DNA of 37,826 nucleotides from Candidatus Scybalomonas excrementigallinarum. GTDB lineage: Bacteria; Bacillota; Clostridia; Lachnospirales; Lachnospiraceae. Both the position numbers and the translations under genes were made by a program. Shown in pieces: positions 9,147-17,506 of this stretch; the stretch's first letter is position 1, and the number at the start of each line of letters is the position of its first letter. The notes beneath the pieces were generated by a model. The model had not been told where the DNA came from. It saw only the letters and a list, made by a program, of their open reading frames with translations, and made no database searches. The stretch lies in NCBI GenBank assembly GCA_018710905.1, contig DVIZ01000083.1, forward strand, positions 1-37,826, given 5' to 3'.

Positions 9147-10541
9147 ATGGATATCGTAACAATTAGAGACCTTTATAGAAAACGTGAAGACTATATTGGT
9201 AAAACTATTACAGCTTGCGGTTGGGTTCGTAGCAACCGTGACTCAAAGACATTTGGTTTCATCGTTATTAGCGATGGTACTTTTTTTGAAACTTTACAGG
9301 TTGTATACAGTGCAGAAAAACTTTCTAACTTTGCTGAAATTACAAAATTAAACGTTGGTTCTGCTCTTATTGTAAAAGGACAGCTTGTTGCAACTCCAAA
9401 TGCAAAACAACCTTTTGAAATTCAAGCGGAAGAAATCACAATTGAAGGTGCTTCTAGTAGTGACTATCCTCTTCAAAAGAAACGTCACTCTATGGAATAT
9501 TTAAGAACGATTTCCCATCTTCGTCCAAGAACTAATACTTATCAAGCGGTATTCCGTGTTCGTTCTTTAATCGCTTATGCCATCCACAAATTCTTCCAAG
9601 AAAGAGATTTTGTTTATGTGCATACACCATTAATTACTGGTAGCGACGCAGAAGGTGCTGGAGAAATGTTCCAAGTAACAACACTTGATCTCAACAACGT
9701 TCCAAAAAATGAAGATGGCACTGTTGATTTCAAACAGGATTTCTTCAACAAACCAACGAACTTAACAGTAAGTGGTCAGTTAAACGGAGAAACATTTGCA
9801 CAAGCATTCCGAAATATTTATACTTTTGGACCAACATTCCGTGCTGAAAATTCCAATACAACAAGACATGCTGCTGAATTCTGGATGATCGAACCTGAAA
9901 TCGCATTTGCAGATTTAGAAGATGATATGATCCTTGCAGAAAATATGTTAAAGTATGTCATTAACTATGTATTAGAACACGCACCAGAAGAAATGAACTT
10001 CTTTAACCAATTTATTGATAAAGGACTTCTCGATCGTTTACACCATGTAGCAACTTCTGACTTCGCTCGTGTTTCTTATACAGAAGCTGTTGAAATTTTA
10101 GAGAAAAACAATGATAAATTTGAATATAAAGTATCTTGGGGTACGGATTTACAGACAGAGCATGAACGTTATTTAACAGAAGAAATTTACAAAAAACCTG
10201 TCTTTGTAACCGACTATCCAAAAGATATCAAAGCATTTTATATGAAATTAAACGATGATAATAAAACCGTTGCTGCCATGGATTTATTAGTTCCTGGTAT
10301 CGGTGAAATCATCGGCGGAAGCCAGCGTGAAGATAACTATGATAAATTAATGGAACGCATGAATGAATTAGGATTAAAACCAGAAGATTATGACTTCTAC
10401 CTTGATTTAAGAAAATATGGTTCTACAAGACATGCAGGATTCGGACTTGGATTTGAACGTTGTGTTATGTACTTAACAGGAATGGGCAATATCCGTGACG
10501 TAATTCCTTTCCCAAGAACTGTAAATAACTGCGAACTATAA
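9147..10541 (+). CDS. asnS: Asparaginyl-tRNA synthetase
   Basis: AsnS attaches asparagine to tRNA-Asn in the cytoplasm. The 464-aa length is normal. An N-terminal OB-fold anticodon-binding domain (about residues 15-110, with [20 protein letters not shown]) is followed by the class II catalytic core. Motif 2 is [21 protein letters not shown] (about 232-252) and motif 3 is [21 protein letters not shown] (about 433-453) near the C-terminus, with the usual ending IPFPRT. The ATG has GGAGG seven bases upstream. The presence of AsnS means the cell can make Asn-tRNA directly, without relying only on amidation of Asp-tRNA. It is one of the few plus-strand genes and is monocistronic, ending in a strong terminator. 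Confidence 0.97.
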   Translation: MDIVTIRDLYRKREDYIGKTITACGWVRSNRDSKTFGFIVISDGTFFETLQVVYSAEKLSNFAEITKLNVGSALIVKGQLVATPNAKQPFEIQAEEITIEGASSSDYPLQKKRHSMEYLRTISHLRPRTNTYQAVFRVRSLIAYAIHKFFQERDFVYVHTPLITGSDAEGAGEMFQVTTLDLNNVPKNEDGTVDFKQDFFNKPTNLTVSGQLNGETFAQAFRNIYTFGPTFRAENSNTTRHAAEFWMIEPEIAFADLEDDMILAENMLKYVINYVLEHAPEEMNFFNQFIDKGLLDRLHHVATSDFARVSYTEAVEILEKNNDKFEYKVSWGTDLQTEHERYLTEEIYKKPVFVTDYPKDIKAFYMKLNDDNKTVAAMDLLVPGIGEIIGGSQREDNYDKLMERMNELGLKPEDYDFYLDLRKYGSTRHAGFGLGFERCVMYLTGMGNIRDVIPFPRTVNNCEL

Positions 10542-10549
10542 TCATAAGA

Positions 10550-10599
10550 AAAAGGGCTATTGCAAAACAGTAAACAACTGATTTTGCAATAGCCCTTTT
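10550..10599 (+). terminator. Strong intrinsic terminator after asnS
   Basis: AAAAGGGCTATTGCAAAA (10550-10567) is perfectly complementary to TTTTGCAATAGCCCTTTT (10581-10598), with a short loop, and pyrimidine-rich sequence follows. It probably also ends transcription of the converging minus-strand GGDEF-EAL gene. Confidence 0.9.
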
Positions 10600-10639
10600 C
10601 TCTTTCTCTTGTATTATTCTAACTTTTGTTATTCTGATT

Positions 10640-11992
10640 TTATTTTTGGTTTATTTTTTCTTCTCTTTCTTGAAGTTCAATTAACTCTTGGAATTGTTGT
10701 AACGGCATCGGTTTATAATAATAATATCCCTGTACCCACTTACATTTTGTTGTCTTTAAAAAGTCAATGTATTCTTGGTCTTCTACTCCTTCTGCTAATA
10801 CAGATATCCCAAAAGTATCAACGACATCGATGAGACCACGAATCGCATCTTTTCTTTGTTCTGTAATCGTATCTTTAAAGAAAATCCGATCCAGTTTAAC
10901 AATATCTACATTTTTTTCAAACAATACAGAAAAAGACATATTTCCTGCCCCAAAATCATCAATGGAACAACGAAATCCTGCTTCTTTAAAGTCTCTCATC
11001 GTCTCTTCCACATGGCTTCCCACATGAAATTGGAGATCTTCTAAAAATTCAAACTCTACATATTCTTTTGGAATAGCAAATTCTTCTAATATAGTTAAGT
11101 AGTCTTCTTTAAAATCTACATCTTTGATTGTAATATTAGGGATATTAAAACTCATAGGAACTCGTACTTCCCCATTTTCCAATCCCTCTTTTAAATAACG
11201 GCACACTTTTTTAAAATTTGTTAAATCTACTGTATAAATTTCACCATACTCATTTAAAACGGAAAAACATTCTGCTAAGGATACATCTTCTCTTCCAAAC
11301 CATCGAAGAAGAATTTCACCTCCAACAATCTTTTCTGTATGTAAATCTACTTTTGGCTGTGCATAAATAACAAACTCCTCATTCATCCTCGCCTTTGTCA
11401 ATCGTTCCATCAACTGTTGACGATAGAGATATTTCTCATATTTTTCTTCTGTAAATACTTCAAAACTATAACTTCTCTTCTTAAGTTCTGGGCATATCTT
11501 TCTCATAAGCCCTGCTTTTATTAGCATTTCATCATAACTTCCTTTTATATCTTTTCCCAATATAATTCCAAAAGAAGTAAAAATTGTTTCATGAATACTC
11601 TCTATTTTATTATAAAAAAGATCATCCGTTAAATCTACAAGAAATTCATTACAAACAAGTGAATCCCCACTCATTCCCTCTCTTTCGGGACATTCAATAA
11701 AAAAATGAAAGGTGTCCCCAAAACTTCTTTCAACATACCCTTTTCCTTCTAGAAATTTTTTAAGAATCGAATAAATCTGATCTAAGATTCCATTTCCGTG
11801 TTCTACTCCGAATCTAGCATTATAGTATTGGAAGTTTTTTATATTCATTTCCACAAAAGCCATATTACTCTTTTGTTCTTCTGTAAAACTTGAAAAAACT
11901 TCTCGCAATGTCATATCCCTTCGTGACATCGTATTCATATAAATGTATTCCCTCTCTTTCCTAATAAATAATACAAACTCCTCTAATATCAT
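10640..11992 (-). CDS. Degenerate GGDEF - EAL domain protein, probable cyclic-di-GMP phosphodiesterase
   Basis: A 450-aa cytoplasmic protein with no membrane segment. The first half (about residues 40-180) is a GGDEF-type domain whose active-site loop reads SFGDTF (90-95) instead of GGDEF, so it should not make cyclic di-GMP and may only bind GTP or regulate. The second half is an EAL domain that keeps the residues expected for phosphodiesterase activity: E226 in GEILLRW, N283, E315/E318, DDFGAG (345-350), K366, E401 in EGVE and QG (421-422). It should hydrolyse cyclic di-GMP to pGpG. The ATG at 11992 is preceded by AAGG. A shorter start at residue 19 or 22 is possible. It stands alone between asnS and the rluA operon, and no partner cyclase is in the window. 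Confidence 0.9.
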   Translation of the reverse strand: MILEEFVLFIRKEREYIYMNTMSRRDMTLREVFSSFTEEQKSNMAFVEMNIKNFQYYNARFGVEHGNGILDQIYSILKKFLEGKGYVERSFGDTFHFFIECPEREGMSGDSLVCNEFLVDLTDDLFYNKIESIHETIFTSFGIILGKDIKGSYDEMLIKAGLMRKICPELKKRSYSFEVFTEEKYEKYLYRQQLMERLTKARMNEEFVIYAQPKVDLHTEKIVGGEILLRWFGREDVSLAECFSVLNEYGEIYTVDLTNFKKVCRYLKEGLENGEVRVPMSFNIPNITIKDVDFKEDYLTILEEFAIPKEYVEFEFLEDLQFHVGSHVEETMRDFKEAGFRCSIDDFGAGNMSFSVLFEKNVDIVKLDRIFFKDTITEQRKDAIRGLIDVVDTFGISVLAEGVEDQEYIDFLKTTKCKWVQGYYYYKPMPLQQFQELIELQEREEKINQK

Positions 11993-12046
11993 TCTGACCT
12001 TATTCTATCACGATCCTCTATGAGAAATCACCAAACAATTGTATAG

Positions 12047-12757
12047 TTAAAAATCTAATGCGTCAATACATTCGAAAGCCTCACCGAAAGGTTCTTCTTT
12101 AAATACCATTCTTTCTTTTGTAGTTGGATGAGTAAATGCAATTCTTGAAGAAAATAATCCAATTTGTCGATACACTCTTTTTGTCTTTTGAAATTTTTTA
12201 TTATATTTCGTATCTCCCCAAATCCCAGCTCCACGACTTGCCATTTGTACTCGGATCTGGTGATGTCTTCCTGTTACTAACTCAATTAATACATAAGTTA
12301 ATAACCCTTCCTCCGTCTCTAATACATCCAATACTTCATAACGAAGTTCTGCTTTTTTTGCACCTTTTGTTCCTTTTGGTACAACCTTTGAAATATTTGT
12401 CTTGCCATCTTTTACAAGATAGTCGATCATGACTCCTTCTTCTTCCTTTAACTCTCCTGTTAAAATCGCTTGATAGTCTTTTTCCATCAATCCATCTTGT
12501 ACTTGATCGCTTAAGTTAGCAGCTGCCTTTTGATTTCTAGCAAATACCATAACCCCTCCAACAGGGCGATCCAAACGATGTACGATGGCGACATATGGTT
12601 CTTCTGTCATCTCTTCTTTCTCATAGAGATAATTTTTTAGATAATTCACCATATCCATATCCCTTGTCTTATCGCTTTGTGATGGCATTCCCTGTGGCTT
12701 CACACAAACAATAATATCACTGTCTTCATATAAAATTTTTACCTTTTGTGTTAACAT
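12047..12757 (-). CDS. RluA-family RNA pseudouridine synthase
   Basis: A 236-aa enzyme converting uridine to pseudouridine in rRNA or tRNA. It has the RluA catalytic motif VHRLDRPVGGVMVFA, with catalytic Asp63, and the later GRHHQIRVQMASRGAGIWGD block. No N-terminal S4 domain is present, so it is the short RluA/RluC-like form; the exact target site cannot be deduced. It begins 12 bases after the response regulator and is probably the last gene of the kinase-regulator-synthase operon, a linkage with no obvious functional logic. I see no clear terminator in the 54 bases after it. Confidence 0.9.
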   Translation of the reverse strand: MLTQKVKILYEDSDIIVCVKPQGMPSQSDKTRDMDMVNYLKNYLYEKEEMTEEPYVAIVHRLDRPVGGVMVFARNQKAAANLSDQVQDGLMEKDYQAILTGELKEEEGVMIDYLVKDGKTNISKVVPKGTKGAKKAELRYEVLDVLETEEGLLTYVLIELVTGRHHQIRVQMASRGAGIWGDTKYNKKFQKTKRVYRQIGLFSSRIAFTHPTTKERMVFKEEPFGEAFECIDALDF

Positions 12758-12769
12758 ATTTTTACTCCT

Positions 12770-13459
12770 CTAAATTTTAAATCGGTATCCAACGCCCCAA
12801 ATCGTCTCAATATACTGTGGTTTTGCTGTATTAAATTCAATTTTTTCACGAATCTTTTTAATATGAACCGTTACGGTTGCAATATCCCCAATGGAATCCA
12901 TATCCCAAATTTCTTTAAATAACTCTTCTTTTGTAAAGACGTGGTTTGGATTACTAGCTAAAAATGTCAAAAGATCAAATTCCTTTGTTGTAAATGCTTT
13001 TTCTTCATCGTTTATATATACTCTACGCGCAGTTTTATCAATTTTTAATCCACGAATTTCAATGATATCATTTTCAACAGCTGCACTTCCAATTAATCTT
13101 TCATAACGAGCAATATGGGCTTTTACTCTAGCAACCAGCTCACTTGGGCTAAATGGTTTTGTAATATAATCATCGGCTCCCAATCCCAATCCGCGTATTT
13201 TATCAATATCTTCTTTCTTTGCAGAAACCATGAGAATCGGAATATTTTTCACTTCTCGGATTCTTTTACAAATCTCAAATCCATCAAGTCCTGGAAGCAT
13301 GAGATCTAAAATAATCATATTAAACTCTTCAGAAAGCGCTCTCTCTAACCCAGTTTGCCCATTATTTTCAATGGCAACTTCAAAAGAACTCAGTTCTAAA
13401 TAATCTTTTTCAAGTTCCGCAATGCTTTCTTCATCCTCAATAATTAATATTTTATTCAT
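12770..13459 (-). CDS. OmpR/PhoB-family response regulator
   Basis: A 229-aa two-component regulator. The receiver domain (about residues 1-118) has acidic residues D9-E10, the phosphorylation site D52 in ILDLMLPGLDG, and the conserved Lys in YITKPFSPSEL. A winged-helix DNA-binding domain of OmpR type follows (about 130-229), with FTTKEFDLLTFLASNPNHVF and the VHIKKIREKIE recognition helix, ending in GVGYRF. The ATG overlaps the kinase gene by 8 bases, so both proteins are made together. Target genes are unknown. The TGTTAC repeat before the M23 peptidase gene fits a WalR box, but this pair lacks the PAS domain of WalK and is not an obvious WalKR. Confidence 0.95.
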   Translation of the reverse strand: MNKILIIEDEESIAELEKDYLELSSFEVAIENNGQTGLERALSEEFNMIILDLMLPGLDGFEICKRIREVKNIPILMVSAKKEDIDKIRGLGLGADDYITKPFSPSELVARVKAHIARYERLIGSAAVENDIIEIRGLKIDKTARRVYINDEEKAFTTKEFDLLTFLASNPNHVFTKEELFKEIWDMDSIGDIATVTVHIKKIREKIEFNTAKPQYIETIWGVGYRFKI

Positions 13460-14936
13460 GATTAAAATCCTCCTTATACTTTCTTACTGTGAAATAAATG
13501 GTTGTTCCAGAACCTGGACGACTCGTTGCCCATATTTTGCCACCATGTTCATCAATTACTTTTTTTGCAATGGAAAGACCTAATCCGCTTCCACCTTTTG
13601 ATGAGTTTCTAGAAGCATCTGCTCGATAGAGACGATTAAAGATATATGGTAAATCATTTTCAGATATTCCTTCTCCATTGTCTTCAATCTCTACTTGGAC
13701 AACTTCTTCCTCTTCTTTTAGTCTAATATTGACACAACCTTTTTCTTTATCGTTATATTTCATAGCATTGATGACAATATTATTAATGACTCGTTTAATC
13801 TGCTCCGCATCAGCAACTACAAGGGTATGTGGCTTACAATAATTAATATAAGTCAATACAATTCCTTTTTCCTCCATATCAACGCTTAACTCTTCTACAC
13901 AATCAGCAAAATACGCATCGATATCAATTTTCGTAAAGTTATAAGGAATGACATTGCAATCAATTTTCGAATATACCGATAGCTCATTGATTAAGACGTT
14001 CATATCATTGGCTTTATTATAAATGGTCTTAATATAGCGTTCCATCTTTTCTGGAGAATCCGCAACTCCATCCATAATTCCCTCCACATATCCTTTAATA
14101 GCAGTAATTGGAGTTTTCAAATCATGACTAATATTGCTAATCAGTTCTCGATTTTCTTCTTCATAATGTAAGCGATATTCGATTGACTCTTTTAATTTCC
14201 GTCTCATCTCATTAAAAGAATCACAAAGTTCTCCGATCTCATCTTGATTAATCACTTCAACATCCACATCTAAATTTCCTTCTTTAATTCGATCGGTTCC
14301 CTCTTTTAACAAGCGGATTGGTCGAATAAACTCGGTATACATAAAAGCAGAAATTAAAGAACTTGAAAAAATAAGAATCCCTATAATTGCAAGTAAAACT
14401 TGAATAATAATATTTTTAAAGTTTGGAGCGATTTTCTCTAAACAAGACATAATAAAAAAACTTCCGCGTTTTCCATCTGATGTTTTAAAATCCCCTTGTT
14501 TAATCATAAAGTTTTCTGGCTTACTAATAAAAAGTCCTCCATTGCTGTGCATATAATCACTTCCATACTTTGGAAGATATTGTTCTACTTCTTTATGATC
14601 TTCCTTCGTTCCTCGATAAACAATGTCGTTTTCTTCCCGAATAATTAAATAAGAAAAGCGACCTTTTAACTCTTTATTTATCGAGTTTAAATACGACTCA
14701 TCCCGCAACTTATCCGGATCTGTTTTTACCACATTCTCCAATTTTTGAAACACTTCATCTGTTAACTTATCAACTGCTTTCGTAGGATTCGCAACATAAG
14801 ACAATCCATTGACATTTCCATTTACGGTTGTACTCACATAGAAATTACTTATTATTACAGTTGAAATCATCATAAGAAATAATGGTAAAATAATAGCAGG
14901 CAAAAAGAGTAATTTCACTTTATTTACGATTTTCAT
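13452..14936 (-). CDS. Sensor histidine kinase (HAMP, HisKA, HATPase)
   Basis: A membrane sensor kinase of about 494 aa. It has a first membrane segment (about residues 9-32), an extracytoplasmic sensor region (about 35-170), a second membrane segment (about 176-201), and a HAMP linker (about 200-255). The phospho-acceptor box SHDLKTPITAIKGY has His271. The ATPase domain shows DNGEGI and GGSGLGLSI. It phosphorylates the response regulator whose gene overlaps its 3' end. I chose ATG 14936, preceded by AGGAAAGG. The frame is open to an ATG at 14969, but that codon lies in a TATGAT promoter-like sequence; a GTG at 14945 is a second option. The signal sensed is unknown; the operon also contains an RluA-type synthase. 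Confidence 0.93.
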   Translation of the reverse strand: MKIVNKVKLLFLPAIILPLFLMMISTVIISNFYVSTTVNGNVNGLSYVANPTKAVDKLTDEVFQKLENVVKTDPDKLRDESYLNSINKELKGRFSYLIIREENDIVYRGTKEDHKEVEQYLPKYGSDYMHSNGGLFISKPENFMIKQGDFKTSDGKRGSFFIMSCLEKIAPNFKNIIIQVLLAIIGILIFSSSLISAFMYTEFIRPIRLLKEGTDRIKEGNLDVDVEVINQDEIGELCDSFNEMRRKLKESIEYRLHYEEENRELISNISHDLKTPITAIKGYVEGIMDGVADSPEKMERYIKTIYNKANDMNVLINELSVYSKIDCNVIPYNFTKIDIDAYFADCVEELSVDMEEKGIVLTYINYCKPHTLVVADAEQIKRVINNIVINAMKYNDKEKGCVNIRLKEEEEVVQVEIEDNGEGISENDLPYIFNRLYRADASRNSSKGGSGLGLSIAKKVIDEHGGKIWATSRPGSGTTIYFTVRKYKEDFNHE

Positions 14937-15032
14937 CCTGTTCACCGCCTTTCCTACTATTTTTATCATATCATAGTTTTCCAGTAGCTGCGAAAAATAT
15001 TTGTGAAATTTATGAATATTTAATAATTATGC

Positions 15033-15071
15033 AAAAAAGACTACTATAAAGCTTTCCTCTATAGTAGTCTT
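15033..15071 (-). terminator. Intrinsic terminator after metK
   Basis: AAGACTACTATA (15037-15048) and TATAGTAGTCTT (15060-15071) form a perfect 12-bp stem with an 11-base loop. On the minus strand it is followed by six U (15033-15038). It separates metK from the two-component operon. Confidence 0.9.
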
Positions 15072-15085
15072 CTCTCCTCTTATCG

Positions 15086-16276
15086 TTATGCTAAATATTT
15101 TTTTAAATCGTCTACTTTGTTTAATTCTTCCCATGGAAGATTTAAATCTGTTCTTCCAAAATGTCCATAAGCTGCTGTTTGTTTATAGATTGGTCTTCTT
15201 AAATCTAACATTTTGATGATACCAGCTGGACGAAGATCAAAGTTTTCACGAACGATTTCCACTAATTTGTTATCAGATACTTTTCCTGTTCCAAATGTGT
15301 CAATCATAATAGATGTTGGCTGAGCAACACCGATTGCGTAAGATAACTGGATTTCACATTTATCAGCAAGTCCTGATGCTACAATATTTTTTGCCACATA
15401 TCTTGCAGCGTATGCAGCAGAACGGTCTACTTTTGTGCAGTCTTTTCCTGAGAAAGCTCCACCGCCGTGACGAGCATATCCACCATATGTGTCTACGATA
15501 ATTTTACGTCCTGTTAAGCCACTATCCCCATGAGGTCCACCGATTACAAATCGTCCTGTTGGATTGATAAAGAATTTTGTATTATCATCAATCATATTTG
15601 CTGGAAGCACTGCATCGAATACATATTTTTTAATGTCTTCATGAATCTGCTCTTGGGAAACTTTTTCATCATGTTGTGTTGATAATACAACAGCATCGAT
15701 TCTGGAAGGTTTTCCATTTTCATCATATTCTACTGTTACTTGGCTTTTTCCATCTGGTCTTAAATAAGAGAGTGTACCATCTTTTCTTACTTTTGTAAGC
15801 TGTCTTGTTAATTTATGAGCTAAAGAAATCGGATATGGCATATATTCTTCTGTTTCGTTTGTAGCAAAACCGAACATCATACCTTGGTCACCAGCTCCAA
15901 TTGCTTCTAACTCTTCATCAGACATTTTATTTTCTCTTGCTTCTAACGCTTTATCAACACCCATAGCGATATCGCTTGACTGTTCATCAAGAGCTACCAT
16001 AACACCACAAGTATCAGCATCAAAGCCATATTTTGCACGATCGTATCCAATTTCTCTTACTGTATCACGAACAACTTTTTGAATGTCCACATAAGCATTT
16101 GTTGTGATTTCACCCATAACCATAACTAATCCTGTTGTACAAGCTGTTTCACATGCAACACGGCTCATTGGATCTTGTCTCATTAATTCATCAAGAATGG
16201 CATCAGAAATCGCATCACAGATCTTATCAGGATGTCCTTCTGTTACAGATTCAGATGTAAATAGTAATTTTTCCAT
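15086..16276 (-). CDS. metK: S-adenosylmethionine synthetase
   Basis: MetK makes S-adenosylmethionine from methionine and ATP, the methyl donor for most methylations. The 396-aa length is standard. Hallmarks are [16 protein letters not shown] at the N-terminus (ATP/Mg binding), [12 protein letters not shown] (about 117-128) and [20 protein letters not shown], with the [11 protein letters not shown] loop after it. The start ATG at 16276 is preceded by AAAGGAG. It is monocistronic with its own terminator. Control is by the SAM-I riboswitch at 16583-16735, about 300 bases upstream, which gives feedback by the enzyme's product. The unusually long leader between the two holds the palindromic elements described separately. 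Confidence 0.98.
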   Translation of the reverse strand: MEKLLFTSESVTEGHPDKICDAISDAILDELMRQDPMSRVACETACTTGLVMVMGEITTNAYVDIQKVVRDTVREIGYDRAKYGFDADTCGVMVALDEQSSDIAMGVDKALEARENKMSDEELEAIGAGDQGMMFGFATNETEEYMPYPISLAHKLTRQLTKVRKDGTLSYLRPDGKSQVTVEYDENGKPSRIDAVVLSTQHDEKVSQEQIHEDIKKYVFDAVLPANMIDDNTKFFINPTGRFVIGGPHGDSGLTGRKIIVDTYGGYARHGGGAFSGKDCTKVDRSAAYAARYVAKNIVASGLADKCEIQLSYAIGVAQPTSIMIDTFGTGKVSDNKLVEIVRENFDLRPAGIIKMLDLRRPIYKQTAAYGHFGRTDLNLPWEELNKVDDLKKYLA

Positions 16277-16369
16277 TTTAATCTCCTTTTCTTTGTACTG
16301 ATACCTCTCTTTAAGAGTTATTTAAAATATACGATACAAAATGTGAATAACACACTTTGCTGCACACGA

Positions 16370-16501
16370 GCAGTTTGCGAAGCAAAATTATCGTCTTTGC
16401 ATACAATGAGAAACTTGCTTCGCGGGTTTCTCATGTTCGTGGGCGGCGTCAAATAGAAATGCAAGCATTTCTGCTTGACTTATGCCTTTCACGCAAACTG
16501 C
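16370..16501. repeat. Nested palindromic element in the metK leader
   Basis: A 132-base element is bounded by a perfect 10-bp inverted repeat, GCAGTTTGCG (16370-16379) and CGCAAACTGC (16492-16501). Inside are three more palindromes: TTTGC-GAA-GCAAA (16374-16386), ATGAGAAAC/GTTTCTCAT (16407-16435) and AGAAATGC-AA-GCATTTCT (16455-16472). It is visibly more GC-rich than its flanks and encodes nothing. Related palindromes occur at 18885-18913 and 22895-22912. It resembles a small non-autonomous repeat (MITE- or REP-like). It lies on the transcribed metK leader, after the riboswitch terminator. Confidence 0.7.
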
Positions 16502-16521
16502 GCATTGTTCGCACGTAGTGC

Positions 16522-16590
16522 TTTTTTATTTCATAGGAAATGACACTTTTACAAATTAATGTAACAAGGTATTTCCTATGAAATAAAAAA
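16522..16590. repeat. Perfect 20-bp inverted repeat abutting the SAM-riboswitch terminator
   Basis: The arm at 16522-16541 (ATTTCATAGGAAAT preceded by six T) is the exact reverse complement of 16571-16590, separated by 29 bases. The second arm includes the A-run that, read on the minus strand, is the U-tract of the riboswitch terminator. Transcripts that read past the terminator would fold into a long A/U-rich hairpin here. Confidence 0.8.
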
Positions 16591-16735
16591 AGTCCGAAAT
16601 AATCGGACTTGAATACTTTCTATCACTCAAATCCTCTTATTGCTCGATTCATTATCGCTCAGGTAGGCACCTTCCGACAAAACGGGGTTGCCATGACTTC
16701 ATAGGCCCTTATGCCTCCATCATTCTGAATAAGAG
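16583..16735 (-). ncRNA. SAM-I (S-box) riboswitch with terminator, upstream of metK
   Basis: On the minus strand the closing stem P1 pairs CTCTTATT (16728-16735 side) with AATAAGAG (16634-16641 side). Between them lie the S-box landmarks ATGATGGAGG, GGGCCTATGAAG and ATGGCAACC, followed by AAGGTGCCTACC and GAGCGATAA. The terminator stem AAGTCCGA (16603-16610 side) with TCGGACTT (16590-16597 side) and a U-tract follows. High SAM should close P1 and allow termination before metK. The terminator and aptamer are normal in size; only the 300-base gap to metK is unusual. Confidence 0.93.
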
Positions 16736-16767
16736 AAGTATCTTTTCATTGATATAATAACGCTAAT

Positions 16768-16796
16768 ACTATACTACAAATAGATTTATTCGTCAA
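16768..16796 (-). promoter_or_regulatory. Predicted sigma-A promoter of the metK / SAM riboswitch transcript
   Basis: On the minus strand TTGACG (16791-16796) and TATAGT (16768-16773) are exactly 17 bases apart. The predicted start lies near 16761, about 26 bases before the P1 stem of the aptamer. Confidence 0.75.
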
Positions 16797-16807
16797 CCTA
16801 TTTTTTT

Positions 16808-16842
16808 AAAGCTGTCAAAAAACATCGTTTTATGACAGCTTT
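16808..16842. terminator. Hairpin after the murA-psiE-like operon
   Basis: AAAGCTGTCA (16808-16817) and TGACAGCTTT (16833-16842) form a perfect 10-bp stem. The best U-tract (TTTTTT) is on the plus strand; the minus-strand side, which would serve the murA operon, has only a short U-run followed by A. It may still end that operon, which stops at 16859. Confidence 0.55.
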
Positions 16843-16858
16843 TTTAACACTTTATTTT

Positions 16859-17503
16859 CTAATGTAATCTTTGATGTGCTACATCCGAAGTTACCGAACG
16901 AACAATCTCTAACTCCAAAATCTCATGGTTTCTGAATTTGGATACTCGAATTGCTACCCCATTAAAAAACACACAAGTTCCTTTCGTAATGGTTCTCACA
17001 TCTTCTTCATAATTTTCCATAAATACATCAAGTAAAGTTGCATTATCATCTCCATACGGAATATGCACTGCACAGGAATGATTAACATTTTTTACTTTTG
17101 CTTTTGGAAAAAATACAGTTTTTTCAACTTCATCATAATCACGGAACCAATAACGTCTTACACAGAATAAAATTGCAATACTTATAATGCAAATTAAATT
17201 TTCTACCATAGAAGTATGTTCCCCGATCATATGACGAGCTACTGCAAAAATCAACACTTCAACAACGGTACTTGCCTTATGCTTACAAAGCAATTTGACA
17301 AACTCAATTCCAACTGCTACGGTTAACGCATCTTCTATGAAGTGTGTCATTCCTTCAATTTTAGAAGGAAGCAACAAGCTATCCCATAGCTCTTTAATTA
17401 AGTAAAGAACGGCAAATCCAATGGAAATCGCAACTAAAATTGCTACTCCCATTTCCATATATTCCACTACATGGTATGTTTTGTCATTGATTTTATTTCT
17501 CAT
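16859..17503 (-). CDS. Four-helix membrane protein, PsiE-like, with a C-terminal soluble domain
   Basis: A 214-aa protein whose first 120 residues form about four membrane segments (17-39, 54-72, 78-95, 99-118). The arrangement, with a VEVLIFAVARHMIGEH helix, resembles the PsiE (phosphate-starvation-inducible) family; this is a likeness, not a firm assignment. Residues about 125-214 are soluble, and the segment FFNGVAIRVSKFRNHEILELEI is reminiscent of the small regulatory domains on transporters and ion channels. It starts three bases after the murA stop, so the two are surely cotranscribed, which hints at an envelope-related role. Function is unknown. The ribosome site lies inside the end of murA. 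Confidence 0.6.
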   Translation of the reverse strand: MRNKINDKTYHVVEYMEMGVAILVAISIGFAVLYLIKELWDSLLLPSKIEGMTHFIEDALTVAVGIEFVKLLCKHKASTVVEVLIFAVARHMIGEHTSMVENLICIISIAILFCVRRYWFRDYDEVEKTVFFPKAKVKNVNHSCAVHIPYGDDNATLLDVFMENYEEDVRTITKGTCVFFNGVAIRVSKFRNHEILELEIVRSVTSDVAHQRLH

Positions 17504-17506
17504 GCA

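Noticed and set aside
12770-14936. The two-component operon as WalKR
   Set aside because: The kinase has HAMP but no PAS domain, and no walH/I-type genes follow; it is better left as an unassigned pair.
16370-16501. CRISPR or integron attC array
   Set aside because: The palindromes differ in sequence and spacing, with no repeated unit plus spacer pattern and no cas or integrase gene.
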